From Anaerolineae bacterium (GTDB taxonomy: Bacteria > Chloroflexota > Anaerolineae > Anaerolineales > Villigracilaceae): 50,582 bases of DNA. The notes beneath the pieces were generated by a model. That model did no database searches. It saw nothing but the letters and a program-made list of their open reading frames with translations, and was not told the origin of the DNA. The stretch's first letter is position 1, and each line of letters starts with the position of its first letter. The stretch covers positions 1 through 50,582 of the forward strand of contig JAFLCE010000021.1 of assembly GCA_017303655.1 (NCBI GenBank), written 5' to 3'. The position numbers were made by a program, and so were the translations under genes. Positions 7,009 through 15,378 of the stretch are shown here, piece after piece.

Positions 7009-9735
7009 TTATTTCACTTTTTCTTCCACAACTTTTGAAAGTTTGCTCAACGCCTCTTTGACATCGCCAGCGAGGCTGCCTTGTGCCAAATTCGGACGCC
7101 CGCCTCCTTTTCCGCCGATGCCTGTGATCAAGTCCCCAGCCTTGACTCCCCGTTTGACCATATCTTCGGTTACGGTGGCAATGACGGTGTTGCCAGTCAC
7201 AAGAACCGCCGCGCCGTTCTTGGGATACTTCTCACGGAATTTATCTGCGAGCGAACGCAAGGTATCTGCATCTGCATTGGGGATTTCTACTGCAAGCACA
7301 TTAACATCTTTCACAACTTGAACCGCTGAAAGCTGTGTGCTAAAAGCTGACATCGCCGCCTGTGTGCGAAGATTGGCAAGTTCTTTCTTTAATTCAGAAA
7401 CTTCATCCTGCAACGCATCCACTTTGGCAGGGACTTCATCCAATGAGGTCTTGAGCGTGCCTGCGGTTTGCTTCAAGATCTTGAAGCGTTTCTGAATGAG
7501 TTCATACGCACCACGTCCAGTGACAGCTTCAATACGACGAACACCCGCCGCCGCCGAGCCTTCACTGAGGATGAGGAACGCGCCCACATCAGAGGTGCGG
7601 TCGAGATGGGTACCGCCGCAGAGTTCATAGGAATACTTCTCTCCGACAGTAGAACTGTCGGAGTCCATAATGGAGATGGTGCGGACAACTTCGCCGTATT
7701 TCTCACCGAAGAGCGCCATCGCACCTTCCTTCTTGGCTTCATCCAAAGACTTGGTCACTTTGACCACGGGCATATCCGCGGCGACGGCTTCGTTGACCAT
7801 TTTCTCAACGCGTTCGACCTGTTCGGGCGTCATGCCTTCGGGATGGTTGAAGTCGAAGCGCAAGTGAGTCGGTGAGACGAGCGAGCCTGCCTGCTTGGCT
7901 TGGTCACTGAGAACTTCATGGAGCGCCTTGTGCAGCAAGTGAGTCGCTGTGTGATTGCGCATGATGTCATGGCGGCGAGACGCGTCCACTTCGGCTGTTG
8001 CTTTGTCGCCAACTTTGGGATGACCAGAGATGACTTCACCGATGTGAACAATGACACCTGCCGAGGCGCGGCGCATACCAGTGATTTCTATTTCCCAGTC
8101 CGCGCCACGGATAAAGCCGGTATCGTTGACCTGACCACCTGCTTCAATATAGAAGCCGGTCTTGGGCAGGATGACTTCGACCTGGTCATCGAGAGAGGCG
8201 GAGTCTACAGATTGTCCATTCACGACGAGGGCGAGGACTTCGAGATCGGAATAGCGAGCAACGTCCAAGCCGTTGTATGGATCGTATTCAACGCCGTCTT
8301 TGCCAAGTTTCTTTTTGGCTTGCAAGTCTTTGAGAATGCCTGCAAAGTATTCGGCATCTTCACCGCCGAGTTTGCCCATGGCTTTGCCGCCACCGGAAGC
8401 TTTGGCGTGTTCTTCTTTCGCGGCAGTGAAACCAGCTTCGTCTACGTCGAGACCTTGTTCGCGGGCAATGTCGCGGGAGATTTCGAACGGCAAGCCGTAC
8501 GTGGCGTATAGATCGAAAGCCTTGTGACCATCGAGCACGGATTTGTTGGCGGCGCGAATCTCAGAGAATAGATTCTCTAAATGGGCTGTACCAGCTTCCA
8601 CCGTACGTGCGAAGCGGACTTCTTCCCGAGTCAAATTATCCAGAATGGCAGGCTGAGCCTTGACCAGTTCCGGGTAGAAATCGCCGTATTCATTAATCAC
8701 AGCCTGCGCGACTTTAGCAAGGAAGGGTTCATTAAGACCGATCTTGGAACCGAAACGCGCGGCGCGGCGGATGATCATGCGCGCAACATAATTGCGACCC
8801 GCATTACCGGGGACGACACCATCTGCAATGAGGAAGGCGCCCGAGCGGACATGGTCACAGATCACGCGATAGGGCGTGAAGTTTTCGAGCATCTCTTTTT
8901 CAGTGTGACCCGTGAGGCTGCGCAATACTTCAAGCGAGCCCGCAAAGAGGTCGGTCTTGTAATTCGAGTCGACGCCTTGCAAGACGGAGACGATGCGTTC
9001 AAAGCCCATGCCGGTATCAACATGCTTGGCGGGCAAGGGTTCGAGGCGACCATCTTCGAAGAGGTTGTATTGGATGAACACGTTGTTCCACAATTCGAGG
9101 TAACGTGTGCATTCGCCATTCACGCCGCAGACGTGGTCGGTACCGCGCAAGTTGTCGCGTTCTTCGCCGAGGTCAATGTGAATCTCGGAGCACGGACCGC
9201 AGGGACCGAACTCAGCCATCTGCCAAAAGTTTTCTTTGCGACCGAAGAAAAGGACGTGTTCAGGGTCGAAGCCGGGTTGTTCCTTCCAGATATTCGCGGC
9301 TTCATCATCTTGTGGGACGTTGCCTTTATCATCACGGAAACAAGTGGCGTAGAGTTTGTCTTTGGGTAAGCCCCATACTTCGGTCAGCAATTGCCAAGAC
9401 CAGGCGATGGCTTCCTTCTTATAGTAGTCGCCAAAGGACCAGTTGCCGAGCATTTCAAAGAAGGTGTGATGCGTATCATCGCGACCGACATCTTCGAGGT
9501 CGTTGTGTTTGCCTGCCACACGCATGCACTTCTGCGAGTCGACGGCGCGTTTGTAGGGACGGGTATCGGTACCCACGAAGACGTCTTTGAATTGCACCAT
9601 GCCCGAGTTGGTGAAGAGCAGGGTTCCATCGCCACCGGGGACGAGCGGCATGGACGGCACAGCCGTATGCCCGTGTTCGACAAAAAAGTCTATGAAGTCC
9701 TGGCGGATCTGGTTGCCGGTTAGTTTTTTGCTCAT
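7009..9735 (-). CDS. alaS: alanyl-tRNA synthetase
   Basis: A full-length 908-residue AlaRS that charges tRNA-Ala with alanine in the cytosol. The N-terminal class II catalytic core includes THHTFFEMLGNWSFGDYY. The editing domain carries the zinc-binding pair HTATH and CGGTH, which clears mischarged Ser/Gly-tRNA. The C-terminal C-Ala domain ends with a glycine-rich GGKGGGRPNLAQG motif. The ATG at 9735 has a GGAG eight bases upstream, and an extended -10 (TGGTATAAT) lies about 25 bases further up, so alaS appears to have its own promoter. Upstream on the same strand is a short Ala-rich ORF with a terminator. Confidence 0.98.
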   Translation of the reverse strand: MSKKLTGNQIRQDFIDFFVEHGHTAVPSMPLVPGGDGTLLFTNSGMVQFKDVFVGTDTRPYKRAVDSQKCMRVAGKHNDLEDVGRDDTHHTFFEMLGNWSFGDYYKKEAIAWSWQLLTEVWGLPKDKLYATCFRDDKGNVPQDDEAANIWKEQPGFDPEHVLFFGRKENFWQMAEFGPCGPCSEIHIDLGEERDNLRGTDHVCGVNGECTRYLELWNNVFIQYNLFEDGRLEPLPAKHVDTGMGFERIVSVLQGVDSNYKTDLFAGSLEVLRSLTGHTEKEMLENFTPYRVICDHVRSGAFLIADGVVPGNAGRNYVARMIIRRAARFGSKIGLNEPFLAKVAQAVINEYGDFYPELVKAQPAILDNLTREEVRFARTVEAGTAHLENLFSEIRAANKSVLDGHKAFDLYATYGLPFEISRDIAREQGLDVDEAGFTAAKEEHAKASGGGKAMGKLGGEDAEYFAGILKDLQAKKKLGKDGVEYDPYNGLDVARYSDLEVLALVVNGQSVDSASLDDQVEVILPKTGFYIEAGGQVNDTGFIRGADWEIEITGMRRASAGVIVHIGEVISGHPKVGDKATAEVDASRRHDIMRNHTATHLLHKALHEVLSDQAKQAGSLVSPTHLRFDFNHPEGMTPEQVERVEKMVNEAVAADMPVVKVTKSLDEAKKEGAMALFGEKYGEVVRTISIMDSDSSTVGEKYSYELCGGTHLDRTSDVGAFLILSEGSAAAGVRRIEAVTGRGAYELIQKRFKILKQTAGTLKTSLDEVPAKVDALQDEVSELKKELANLRTQAAMSAFSTQLSAVQVVKDVNVLAVEIPNADADTLRSLADKFREKYPKNGAAVLVTGNTVIATVTEDMVKRGVKAGDLITGIGGKGGGRPNLAQGSLAGDVKEALSKLSKVVEEKVK

Positions 9736-9767
9736 GAGTACTCCGAAATTTATAGAATAGCGTGCGA

Positions 9768-9776
9768 ATTATACCA
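9768..9776 (-). promoter_or_regulatory. extended -10 promoter of alaS
   Basis: On the minus strand TGGTATAAT is a perfect extended -10 element (TGn plus TATAAT). It predicts transcription starting near 9761 with a 25-base leader containing the alaS ribosome-binding site. No strong -35 is visible. Confidence 0.65.
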
Positions 9777-9786
9777 ACGGAATTTT

Positions 9787-9848
9787 GTAGGGGCGACCCG
9801 CCCAGCGGGATGAACTCGCCTTGCACAACCCTGAAGGGTCGCCCTTAC
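9787..9848. repeat. palindromic GTAGGGGCG-type intergenic repeat
   Basis: A 62-bp element bounded by imperfect 13-bp inverted repeats (GTAGGGGCGACCC at 9787-9799, GGGTCGCCCTTAC at 9836-9848, one mismatch). Its ends match those of a shorter element at 43069-43095. It separates the upstream mini-gene terminator from the alaS promoter and looks like a small non-autonomous palindromic repeat. Confidence 0.65.
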
Positions 9849-9853
9849 GCTGT

Positions 9854-9896
9854 CCTAAAAAATAAAAAGTCCCGAACCTGTTGGTTTCGGGACTTT
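9854..9896 (-). terminator. intrinsic terminator after the Ala/Cys-rich mini-ORF
   Basis: On the minus strand an 11-bp stem (AAAGTCCCGAA paired with TTCGGGACTTT) closes a loop and is followed by TTTTTATTTTTT. It begins about 20 bases after the mini-ORF stop at 9916 and more than 100 bases before alaS. Confidence 0.85.
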
Positions 9897-9915
9897 GGAT
9901 TTCATTCCATTCGTC

Positions 9916-9996
9916 TCAAGCCGTGGCAGGTTCACAGGTCGCGCATGTAGCGGCGGCGGCTTGAGCGGTTGCGGAGGGCTTGAAGGTTTGTTGCAT
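9916..9996 (-). CDS. 26-residue Ala/Thr/Cys-rich peptide (leader or stand-alone small gene)
   Basis: A short frame starting with ATG at 9996 encodes 26 residues: MQQTFKPSA, then TAQAAAATCATCEPATA. Nine are Ala, five Thr and two Cys. A perfect TATAAT (minus strand, 10009-10004) sits seven bases before the ATG, so the mRNA would begin at or next to the start codon and be leaderless. A strong terminator follows the stop after about 20 bases. Two readings are possible: an Ala-codon-rich leader peptide controlling read-through into alaS, or an independent small protein or modified-peptide precursor with a Cys-containing tail. The separate alaS promoter argues somewhat against simple attenuation. 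No homologue is recognised. Confidence 0.55.
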   Translation of the reverse strand: MQQTFKPSATAQAAAATCATCEPATA

Positions 9997-10003
9997 GGGC
10001 GCG

Positions 10004-10009
10004 ATTATA
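10004..10009 (-). promoter_or_regulatory. -10 box of the 26-residue ORF
   Basis: Perfect TATAAT on the minus strand, seven bases before ATG 9996, predicting a leaderless mRNA. No clear -35 box is seen. Confidence 0.6.
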
Positions 10010-10083
10010 CAGGGCATAAGGGAATTTGGGGAGGGGTATAACCTATCTCCAAAAGCAGAAAACTGATCGATTCAAAGTTGATA

Positions 10084-10092
10084 TGCTATAAT
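10084..10092 (+). promoter_or_regulatory. extended -10 promoter of the Trypco2/CHAT-GTPase operon
   Basis: TGCTATAAT is a perfect extended -10. It would start transcription near 10099, giving a 27-base leader with GAGGAAA before ATG 10126. Confidence 0.65.
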
Positions 10093-10125
10093 TATTTAGT
10101 GGTATTTGTACAAAATTGAGGAAAA

Positions 10126-10473
10126 ATGTCAATTACAACAAAAGAGTTAGGTTTACGTGAATTCATAAAACAAATCAAGAATGAATTATTGCTATCTCAA
10201 AGCAACCCTGAAGAGAAATTTTTGTACATTGAAGAAATTGAGATTGAAATAAATATTGTAGTTAGTGGAGATATTAATAGTGGTTTTAATTTGGGGGTTA
10301 TAACACTAGGCAGTGAAGTAAAAGAAGACAGAATTCAGAAAATAAAAGTAAAGCTATCTCCTTTGGTTTCTAAAGAAAACACTTTTGCTTCCATGTCGAA
10401 AAAAGAAAAGAATACAACTAAAGAACTATCAAAAAAACACATTTTCCGATCAACCTCTAAAAAACAGTCTTAA
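10126..10473 (+). CDS. Trypco2-like (trypsin-co-occurring domain 2) protein
   Basis: A 115-residue protein. Residues 1-80 resemble the Trypco2 domain: an N-terminal helix (LREFIKQIKNELLLSQ), a charged beta-strand pair (IEEIEIEINIVVSG), a turn and LGVITLGSEVKEDRIQKIKV ending in KVKLSPL. The last 35 residues are Lys/Ser/Thr-rich and look disordered. Trypco domains were described from comparative genomics beside trypsin-like proteases, CHAT proteases and NTPases in predicted bacterial conflict systems; their biochemistry is not established. GAGGAAA precedes the start. The CHAT-GTPase gene follows after 35 bases, so this is probably its partner or substrate. Base composition is much more AT-rich than the neighbours, suggesting transfer. 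Confidence 0.65.
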   Translation: MSITTKELGLREFIKQIKNELLLSQSNPEEKFLYIEEIEIEINIVVSGDINSGFNLGVITLGSEVKEDRIQKIKVKLSPLVSKENTFASMSKKEKNTTKELSKKHIFRSTSKKQS

Positions 10474-10508
10474 AGCACACCTTATCTTCTGGTTCAAGGA
10501 TAAACCAC

Positions 10509-13274
10509 ATGTCTAAAACAATATTAATCGTTACGGCAAATCCTGATAATACAGAAAGAATTAGATTTGACAAAGAAGTTAGAGATATAGATGAAGGTTT
10601 GAAAAGAAAATGGAAATCATCTTATAAAATTATATCAATCTTTGCTGCCCGTCCAAAAGACATAAGAAGAGCAATTCTAGATCACCAGCCCTCTTTTGTT
10701 CATTTTTCCGGGCACGGAGAAGGTGAAGAAGGTATAGTTTTTGAAGATGAATCAGGAAATCAAAGGACTGTAGATTCAAACACCCTTGCTGAATTCTTCA
10801 GTTTGTTTGTAAATGACATTTCTTGTATTGTCCTAAATGCATGTTACTCTGAGGTTCAAGCCAAGGAAATAGCAAAGTATATTCCGTATGTAATTGGCAT
10901 GCAGAAAGAAATCGAAGATAAATCAGCAATTGCATTTTCTGTTGCTTTTTATGACGGAATATTTGCAGGATTAACTATTGAAAAATCGCATAAATTAGCT
11001 TCAAATGCAATAAAGTGGGAAGATACGGAATTAGAAAACACTCCACAACCAACACTAGTAAGAGGCGAGTCGAGAGGAAATCTCCTTTTAGCAGAAAAAA
11101 TAAAACCGCCTCAAAAAAACAAAAAAAATATATCACAAAAAACACAACAAGCAAAATCAAACAGAAATACTATCGACATTTACACAGAGAATCTCTTTGA
11201 GGTCATGAGTAAATTTGAACTTCTTATCAAAACAGAAATAAAGCGAACAAAAGATAAGAAAATAATCGATTCACTTAAAGACCTAATGAATAAAACAGAA
11301 AAGACCAGACTTGATTTAGAAAATCAATCCTTTAAGGTTGCAATAATTGCATTAGCAAAATCTGGTAAATCGTCTTTACTTAATGCTTGGCTAGGAAATG
11401 AGTATTTACCTTCTTCAAATGTGCCTGAGACAGCGAATATTATTCGCATCAAACACAACATAAAACAAAAGAAGGGAGCCTTAACTCATAGAAACTCTTC
11501 TCCTATCGTTGGCGCGAATCAAATTCGCGCATATATCGAAAAACTTAATAAGCAAACTCGCGACCAGAGAAAAGATCCAATTAGAGAGGAGATAATCCTT
11601 GAAGCACCAATTCAGACCCTATCCAATACTTCATTTGATAGATTTAAGTTTGAGATACTTGACACCCCCGGACCAAACGAATACGGACAAGAAAAATTAA
11701 AGTTGGCGGTTGATGAAGTACTAGATAAATCAGCTGTAATAATTTACTTGTTAGATTACACAAAACTTAAGACAGACGAAGAAAATAACATTCTTGAAAA
11801 ACTCAGGTCAATGAGAAAAAATCTAATAGAAGATTTTTCAGATCGTTTATTTTTCGTTATTAATAAAATCGATCAGTTTGATCGAAACAGCTTACCTATA
11901 GAAGAAATACCCTTCTATGTCTCAAAACTGCTAGAGTCACAAATTGAAGGGCTTAGAATTCCTCCACAAAGAGTACTTTTGGTTTCTGCTAAAGATGCAT
12001 TACTATCAAGAATTATACAGAACGACGAATCAACACAAGAGCAACGTCTTGATTTTGCAAGAGTTATGTTTGGTCTTAGTTACAAAGAAAAAGCAATAAA
12101 CAGCGAAAGGCTTAAGAAGTACGCAAAAGGGCTAGAAGAAACTAGCCGCATAGCTGAACTTGAAGAAAAAATATTAGAATTTATATACTCACAAAGACGA
12201 CGACTCTTATTACTTGGCACAGCAGATGAAATAGATAGAAATCTACTTGTTTTTGATAACTACTTAGCTACAATAATTGGGACATTAAATGCGGATCAAG
12301 AGAAACTTCAAAATGAGATACATATTTTAGAAAAAAAGATAGACAACATAATAAAAAACATCAAGGATATTAGAGAGAAAGTGAGTAATTACAAAAAAAA
12401 AGCTGATATTGAAACAGAAAGCTTAATATCAAACTTTAGATTAGATACTCACAAAATAATAGTAACTGCGTTCAAAGGCGCAGAAAATGCGGAAATGACC
12501 TTTTTATCTGTTTCTATTCCATCGGGAATAAAAAAATTGATGCAACAAGTTAGACTGGAATTTAAAAGTTTTAGTGTTAAAAACAAGGATAAGGAAATTG
12601 TAGTTGCATCATTGTCGAATATAAACGCACACATATCAAAGCTTCTTGAATTCACATATGATGAATTGACAAGCAACATACAATCCGTCCTTTATAAATT
12701 GCAAATAAGCTTAACGGAAGAGCTTAGAAAAGAACTTATTCCCTTAACCAAGGAGATTGAAAAAGAGATTGAGGAAACGCTTAGTATTTCTCTTCACCCA
12801 ATAAACATCAACCTCAACTTCCCTGAAAGAAAGGATTTTCTTGGCAAGCTTATTCAAGAATCAGAATCAATTATCACATCAACAAGAGTTTCTTCTTTTA
12901 AAGTAAAACCCAAACTGGCATGGGGATGGTTGCCTTGGATAGATATACAATTTTTTGAAGATGAGTATGAAATATCATCAGATGAATATCAAAAACGTTT
13001 TCGCGAGCAATTAGAAAAGATAAGTGGTCTATGGCAAGAAATAGTGAAAAACCATATTAACAATGAATTCAACCCTATTCTTAATGTTGTACAAAACAAG
13101 CTGGATGAATACTCAAAAACATATATATCTACAATAAAGGATAACATAGTTACAGATCAAAAGAAAGAAAATAATAGGAAGGCAAAGCTTGAACTAATCA
13201 AGCAGGTTGCACAAGAACAAAACAATTTGATTTCAACAATAAATGTTATAAGAAAATTCTTAAAAGAATCTTGA
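10509..13274 (+). CDS. CHAT caspase-like protease fused to a dynamin-like GTPase
   Basis: A 921-residue fusion. Residues 1-190 form a CHAT (caspase-like) domain with the His-Cys dyad H69 (FSGHGEG) and C112 (VLNACYSE). After a Lys-rich linker (about 190-220) and a helical segment comes a dynamin-family GTPase: G1 ALAKSGKSSLLNAWLG with K287 (first Gly of the P-loop replaced by Ala), a Thr switch (PETANIIRI), G3 DTPG (385-388) and G4 NKID (452-455). Residues 560-921 are helical, with a coiled coil at about 590-630, as in dynamin stalks; a Trp-rich patch (LAWGWLPWIDIQFF) could touch membrane. No transmembrane helix is evident. Likely role: a membrane or assembly sensor that activates a protease, typical of abortive-infection systems; this is inference. 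AT-rich like its partner. Confidence 0.8.
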   Translation: MSKTILIVTANPDNTERIRFDKEVRDIDEGLKRKWKSSYKIISIFAARPKDIRRAILDHQPSFVHFSGHGEGEEGIVFEDESGNQRTVDSNTLAEFFSLFVNDISCIVLNACYSEVQAKEIAKYIPYVIGMQKEIEDKSAIAFSVAFYDGIFAGLTIEKSHKLASNAIKWEDTELENTPQPTLVRGESRGNLLLAEKIKPPQKNKKNISQKTQQAKSNRNTIDIYTENLFEVMSKFELLIKTEIKRTKDKKIIDSLKDLMNKTEKTRLDLENQSFKVAIIALAKSGKSSLLNAWLGNEYLPSSNVPETANIIRIKHNIKQKKGALTHRNSSPIVGANQIRAYIEKLNKQTRDQRKDPIREEIILEAPIQTLSNTSFDRFKFEILDTPGPNEYGQEKLKLAVDEVLDKSAVIIYLLDYTKLKTDEENNILEKLRSMRKNLIEDFSDRLFFVINKIDQFDRNSLPIEEIPFYVSKLLESQIEGLRIPPQRVLLVSAKDALLSRIIQNDESTQEQRLDFARVMFGLSYKEKAINSERLKKYAKGLEETSRIAELEEKILEFIYSQRRRLLLLGTADEIDRNLLVFDNYLATIIGTLNADQEKLQNEIHILEKKIDNIIKNIKDIREKVSNYKKKADIETESLISNFRLDTHKIIVTAFKGAENAEMTFLSVSIPSGIKKLMQQVRLEFKSFSVKNKDKEIVVASLSNINAHISKLLEFTYDELTSNIQSVLYKLQISLTEELRKELIPLTKEIEKEIEETLSISLHPININLNFPERKDFLGKLIQESESIITSTRVSSFKVKPKLAWGWLPWIDIQFFEDEYEISSDEYQKRFREQLEKISGLWQEIVKNHINNEFNPILNVVQNKLDEYSKTYISTIKDNIVTDQKKENNRKAKLELIKQVAQEQNNLISTINVIRKFLKES

Positions 13275-13353
13275 TTGTTCTTAAAAGTTTAGTTAAGTTT
13301 AATGGTATTCCTCGATTGTCCTAACCAAAAGAAAATAATCTTATAAGAAGAAT

Positions 13354-13476
13354 ATGAATGCCACCCAACAACCTACCTTTTGGATTCCCATCCTCAAAAG
13401 AAAAAATGCAGCCTTTCGTCAGGCTGCATTTTTGATTCAGTTGTACATGAATTCTCACCAAATTATCAGCCACTGA
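13354..13476 (+). pseudogene. truncated N-terminal copy of the membrane protein at 14550
   Basis: A 40-codon frame beginning MNATQQPTFWIPILKR, which matches the start of the intact protein at 14550 (MNTTDQPTLWSLILKS) at 10 of 16 positions. Similarity stops where a terminator hairpin (13402-13433) begins, so only the first exon-like stub remains. It carries an AGAAG ribosome-binding sequence. Probably a remnant of a duplicated gene lost by deletion, perhaps when the AT-rich island arrived next to it. Confidence 0.5.
13402..13433 (+). terminator. intrinsic terminator downstream of the CHAT-GTPase operon
   Basis: A 13-bp stem (AAAAATGCAGCCT, loop ttcgtc, AGGCTGCATTTTT) with a trailing T-run. 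It is the first strong terminator after the operon and lies inside the truncated reading frame. Confidence 0.88.
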
Positions 13477-13542
13477 GGGAAAGATAGACTCTTCACACAC
13501 ACTCCAGACCATGCATACATCATCGCATAAAAGGAAATTGAA

Positions 13543-14382
13543 ATGAGCAAAACAATATTGATCACAGGCGCGTCCACGGGCATTGGCAAGGCAGGTGCGC
13601 TGGAGTTGGGTCGCCGCGGCTGGAAGGTTTTTGTCCATGCGCGCTCAGAGGCACGCGGAAAACCCGTCCTGGATGAGTTGAAGCAAGGCGCACCGAACGC
13701 CGATTTCGCGCTGGTCACTGGCGATGTTTCTTCAATGGCGGAAGTCAAGTCGCTTGCGGAGCAGGTCAAGGCACAAACGAAAACCTTGGATGTCCTTTGG
13801 AATAACGCAGGCTTGATGCTGAACGAGCGCCAAGTCAGCGTGGATGGCTGGGAAATGACCATGGCGATCAACCACCTCGCCCCATTCGTACTGACCCGTG
13901 AACTGCTTCCGCTTATCGAGCAGACTCAGGGACGAGTCATCACCACCAGTTCGGGAGCTCACATGTTCGGCAGTTTCAACTGGGATGATTGGATGGACGA
14001 GAAAAGCAACTATAGCTCATTCAGAATCTACGGCAAGACCAAGCTTGCAAACATTCTTTTCACACGCGAACTAGCTCACCGGGTTAGTGGCAAGGGAATT
14101 ACTGCTCATTGCTATCATCCTGGTTTTGTCCGCACAGATTTTGGCAAGCAAACACGCGGCAAACAATCGCAAGGATCATTCTATCCGCGCTGGATGGAAA
14201 CCTTATTCACCATTGACTCAGAAGCAGGCGCGGATACGGGTGTCTTTCTCGCTGAAGACCCGTCCGCAAAGAATAGCAACGGAAAATACTGGATCAAGCG
14301 CAAGGTCCGCAGAACCAAGAGTTTTGATAACGACAGGAACGCAGCCAAACTTTGGGAACTCAGCGAAAAAGCCGTCAACTAA
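13543..14382 (+). CDS. short-chain dehydrogenase/reductase
   Basis: A 279-residue classical SDR of the retinol dehydrogenase/WW-oxidoreductase-like group, an NAD(P)-dependent oxidoreductase. The Rossmann motif TGASTGIG is at 8-15, NNAG at 87-90, catalytic Ser near 136-137 (ITTSSGAH) and Y163/K167 in YGKTK. The C-terminal loop (HPGFVRTDFGK) is typical of the group. The substrate cannot be deduced. AAAGGAAA precedes the ATG. It stands alone between two terminators. Confidence 0.92.
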   Translation: MSKTILITGASTGIGKAGALELGRRGWKVFVHARSEARGKPVLDELKQGAPNADFALVTGDVSSMAEVKSLAEQVKAQTKTLDVLWNNAGLMLNERQVSVDGWEMTMAINHLAPFVLTRELLPLIEQTQGRVITTSSGAHMFGSFNWDDWMDEKSNYSSFRIYGKTKLANILFTRELAHRVSGKGITAHCYHPGFVRTDFGKQTRGKQSQGSFYPRWMETLFTIDSEAGADTGVFLAEDPSAKNSNGKYWIKRKVRRTKSFDNDRNAAKLWELSEKAVN

Positions 14383-14391
14383 AAGAATAAG

Positions 14392-14430
14392 AAACATCCT
14401 CTACTTTTTTCAAGAAAGTAGAGGATGTTT
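14392..14430. terminator. intrinsic terminator after the SDR gene
   Basis: A perfect 16-bp stem (AAACATCCTCTACTTT at 14392-14407 with its complement at 14415-14430), loop of seven, followed by CTTTAATT. Confidence 0.85.
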
Positions 14431-14549
14431 CTTTAATTAGTTACACCCGCGCACATGAACGGGCAAACACCATTCTTTGAATAAACGGGACAAACCTCAC
14501 TTGTACTCCCCCATCAAAACTCATATCCTAAGTGGGAAAGGAAATGGAT

Positions 14550-15104
14550 ATGAACACAACCGATCAACCTACTTTATGGAGTCTTATTCTCAAATCCAGC
14601 GTGGCTCACACGTTGACGTATTTTCTTATGGGCATCCTCGCCTATAACTTCTTGAACTATGAAGATAGTTTTGCTTCAGGAGCATTGGCAAATTACATGC
14701 GCCCAACGGACAGTGCCTGGGTGGCGGCGGGACCCGGTCTACAGTGGATTCGCGGAATCATCTTTGCGCTGGCGTTCTATCCGCTGCGCGAGGTCTTCTT
14801 CCATAAAAAGAATGGCTGGCTGATTCTGGGCTGGGTACTCACGGCGTTGGGAATCCTCTCCACCTTTGGCGCGGCACCTGCATCCATTGAAGGCATGATC
14901 TACACCAATTACCCCGCCAATTTCTTCAGCTATGTGGAGGTCGTTCCGCAAGCGTTTCTCTTTGCAGGTTTGCTAGTTTACTGGGTCAATCACCCTGAAA
15001 AGAAATGGCTCAATTGGGTGCTGGGAATCTTTTTCGTGCTGGTCGTGCTCATGTCCGTGTTGGGTGTGATGGCGGCGACTGGAATGTTGCCAGCTTCGCC
15101 ATAA
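14550..15104 (+). CDS. multi-pass membrane protein of unknown function
   Basis: A 184-residue integral membrane protein with about five hydrophobic segments, at residues 15-35, 65-85, 95-115, 128-150 and 155-180. The middle contains PLREVFFHKKNGWLILGWVL, and the protein ends in ATGMLPASP. It resembles orphan membrane proteins common in Anaerolineae but no function is known. The start at 14550 was chosen because AAAGGA lies seven bases upstream; a GTG at 14532 and ATG at 14544 are also in frame. A truncated paralogue sits at 13354, on the other side of the SDR gene. Confidence 0.7.
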   Translation: MNTTDQPTLWSLILKSSVAHTLTYFLMGILAYNFLNYEDSFASGALANYMRPTDSAWVAAGPGLQWIRGIIFALAFYPLREVFFHKKNGWLILGWVLTALGILSTFGAAPASIEGMIYTNYPANFFSYVEVVPQAFLFAGLLVYWVNHPEKKWLNWVLGIFFVLVVLMSVLGVMAATGMLPASP

Positions 15105-15165
15105 AAAAGGCTACACAGTATTGGTCTATTAGGTTGTAGTGTTATAGGGGAAGGAGTTAAAAAAA

Positions 15166-15204
15166 TGCTTGACCTAGGGTGAGGGGGGCACCCTAGGTCA
15201 AGCA
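15166..15204. repeat. 16-bp perfect hairpin in a 274-base gap
   Basis: TGCTTGACCTAGGGTG and its exact complement flank a G-rich 7-base loop. It is preceded by TTAAAAAAA and followed by AGATTATTTT. It may terminate the 14550 gene or a minus-strand transcript. The rest of 15105-15312 shows no gene. Confidence 0.6.
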
Positions 15205-15309
15205 AGATTATTTTACACCGAAACCCACAAAAAAAACAAGGGGGAATTTTTCGCAAGAAAAGGTCGTATGCCCCTTTCTTCCCAAATTCAAAAGAACACC
15301 CATACGCAA

Positions 15310-15353
15310 TGCTATACTCCACTCACATGTTTAAACTATTTTCTCAACGGTAG
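15310..15353 (+). promoter_or_regulatory. extended -10 promoter and 8-codon mini-ORF before the lipoprotein gene
   Basis: TGCTATACT at 15310-15318 is an extended -10. Eight bases later ATG 15327 opens an eight-codon frame (MFKLFSQR, stop at 15351-15353) that would be at the very 5' end of the mRNA. The lipoprotein ATG follows at 15379. Confidence 0.4.
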
Positions 15354-15378
15354 ACCACTCTAAGAAAGCGAGACAACC

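Noticed and set aside
8581-9369. long plus-strand frames opposite alaS (for example 7900-8511 and 8581-9369)
   Set aside because: They are shadows of the AlaRS coding strand with no motif or ribosome-binding site.
9736-9996. T-box riboswitch controlling alaS
   Set aside because: The T-box bulge consensus (AGGGUGGNACC-type) and a specifier-loop stem are absent; only the mini-ORF, a terminator and a palindromic repeat are present.
10509-13274. ordinary bacterial dynamin with no protease
   Set aside because: The N-terminal 190 residues carry a CHAT-like His-Cys pair (H69, C112) in the usual FSGHGEG and LNACYSE contexts, which a plain dynamin lacks.
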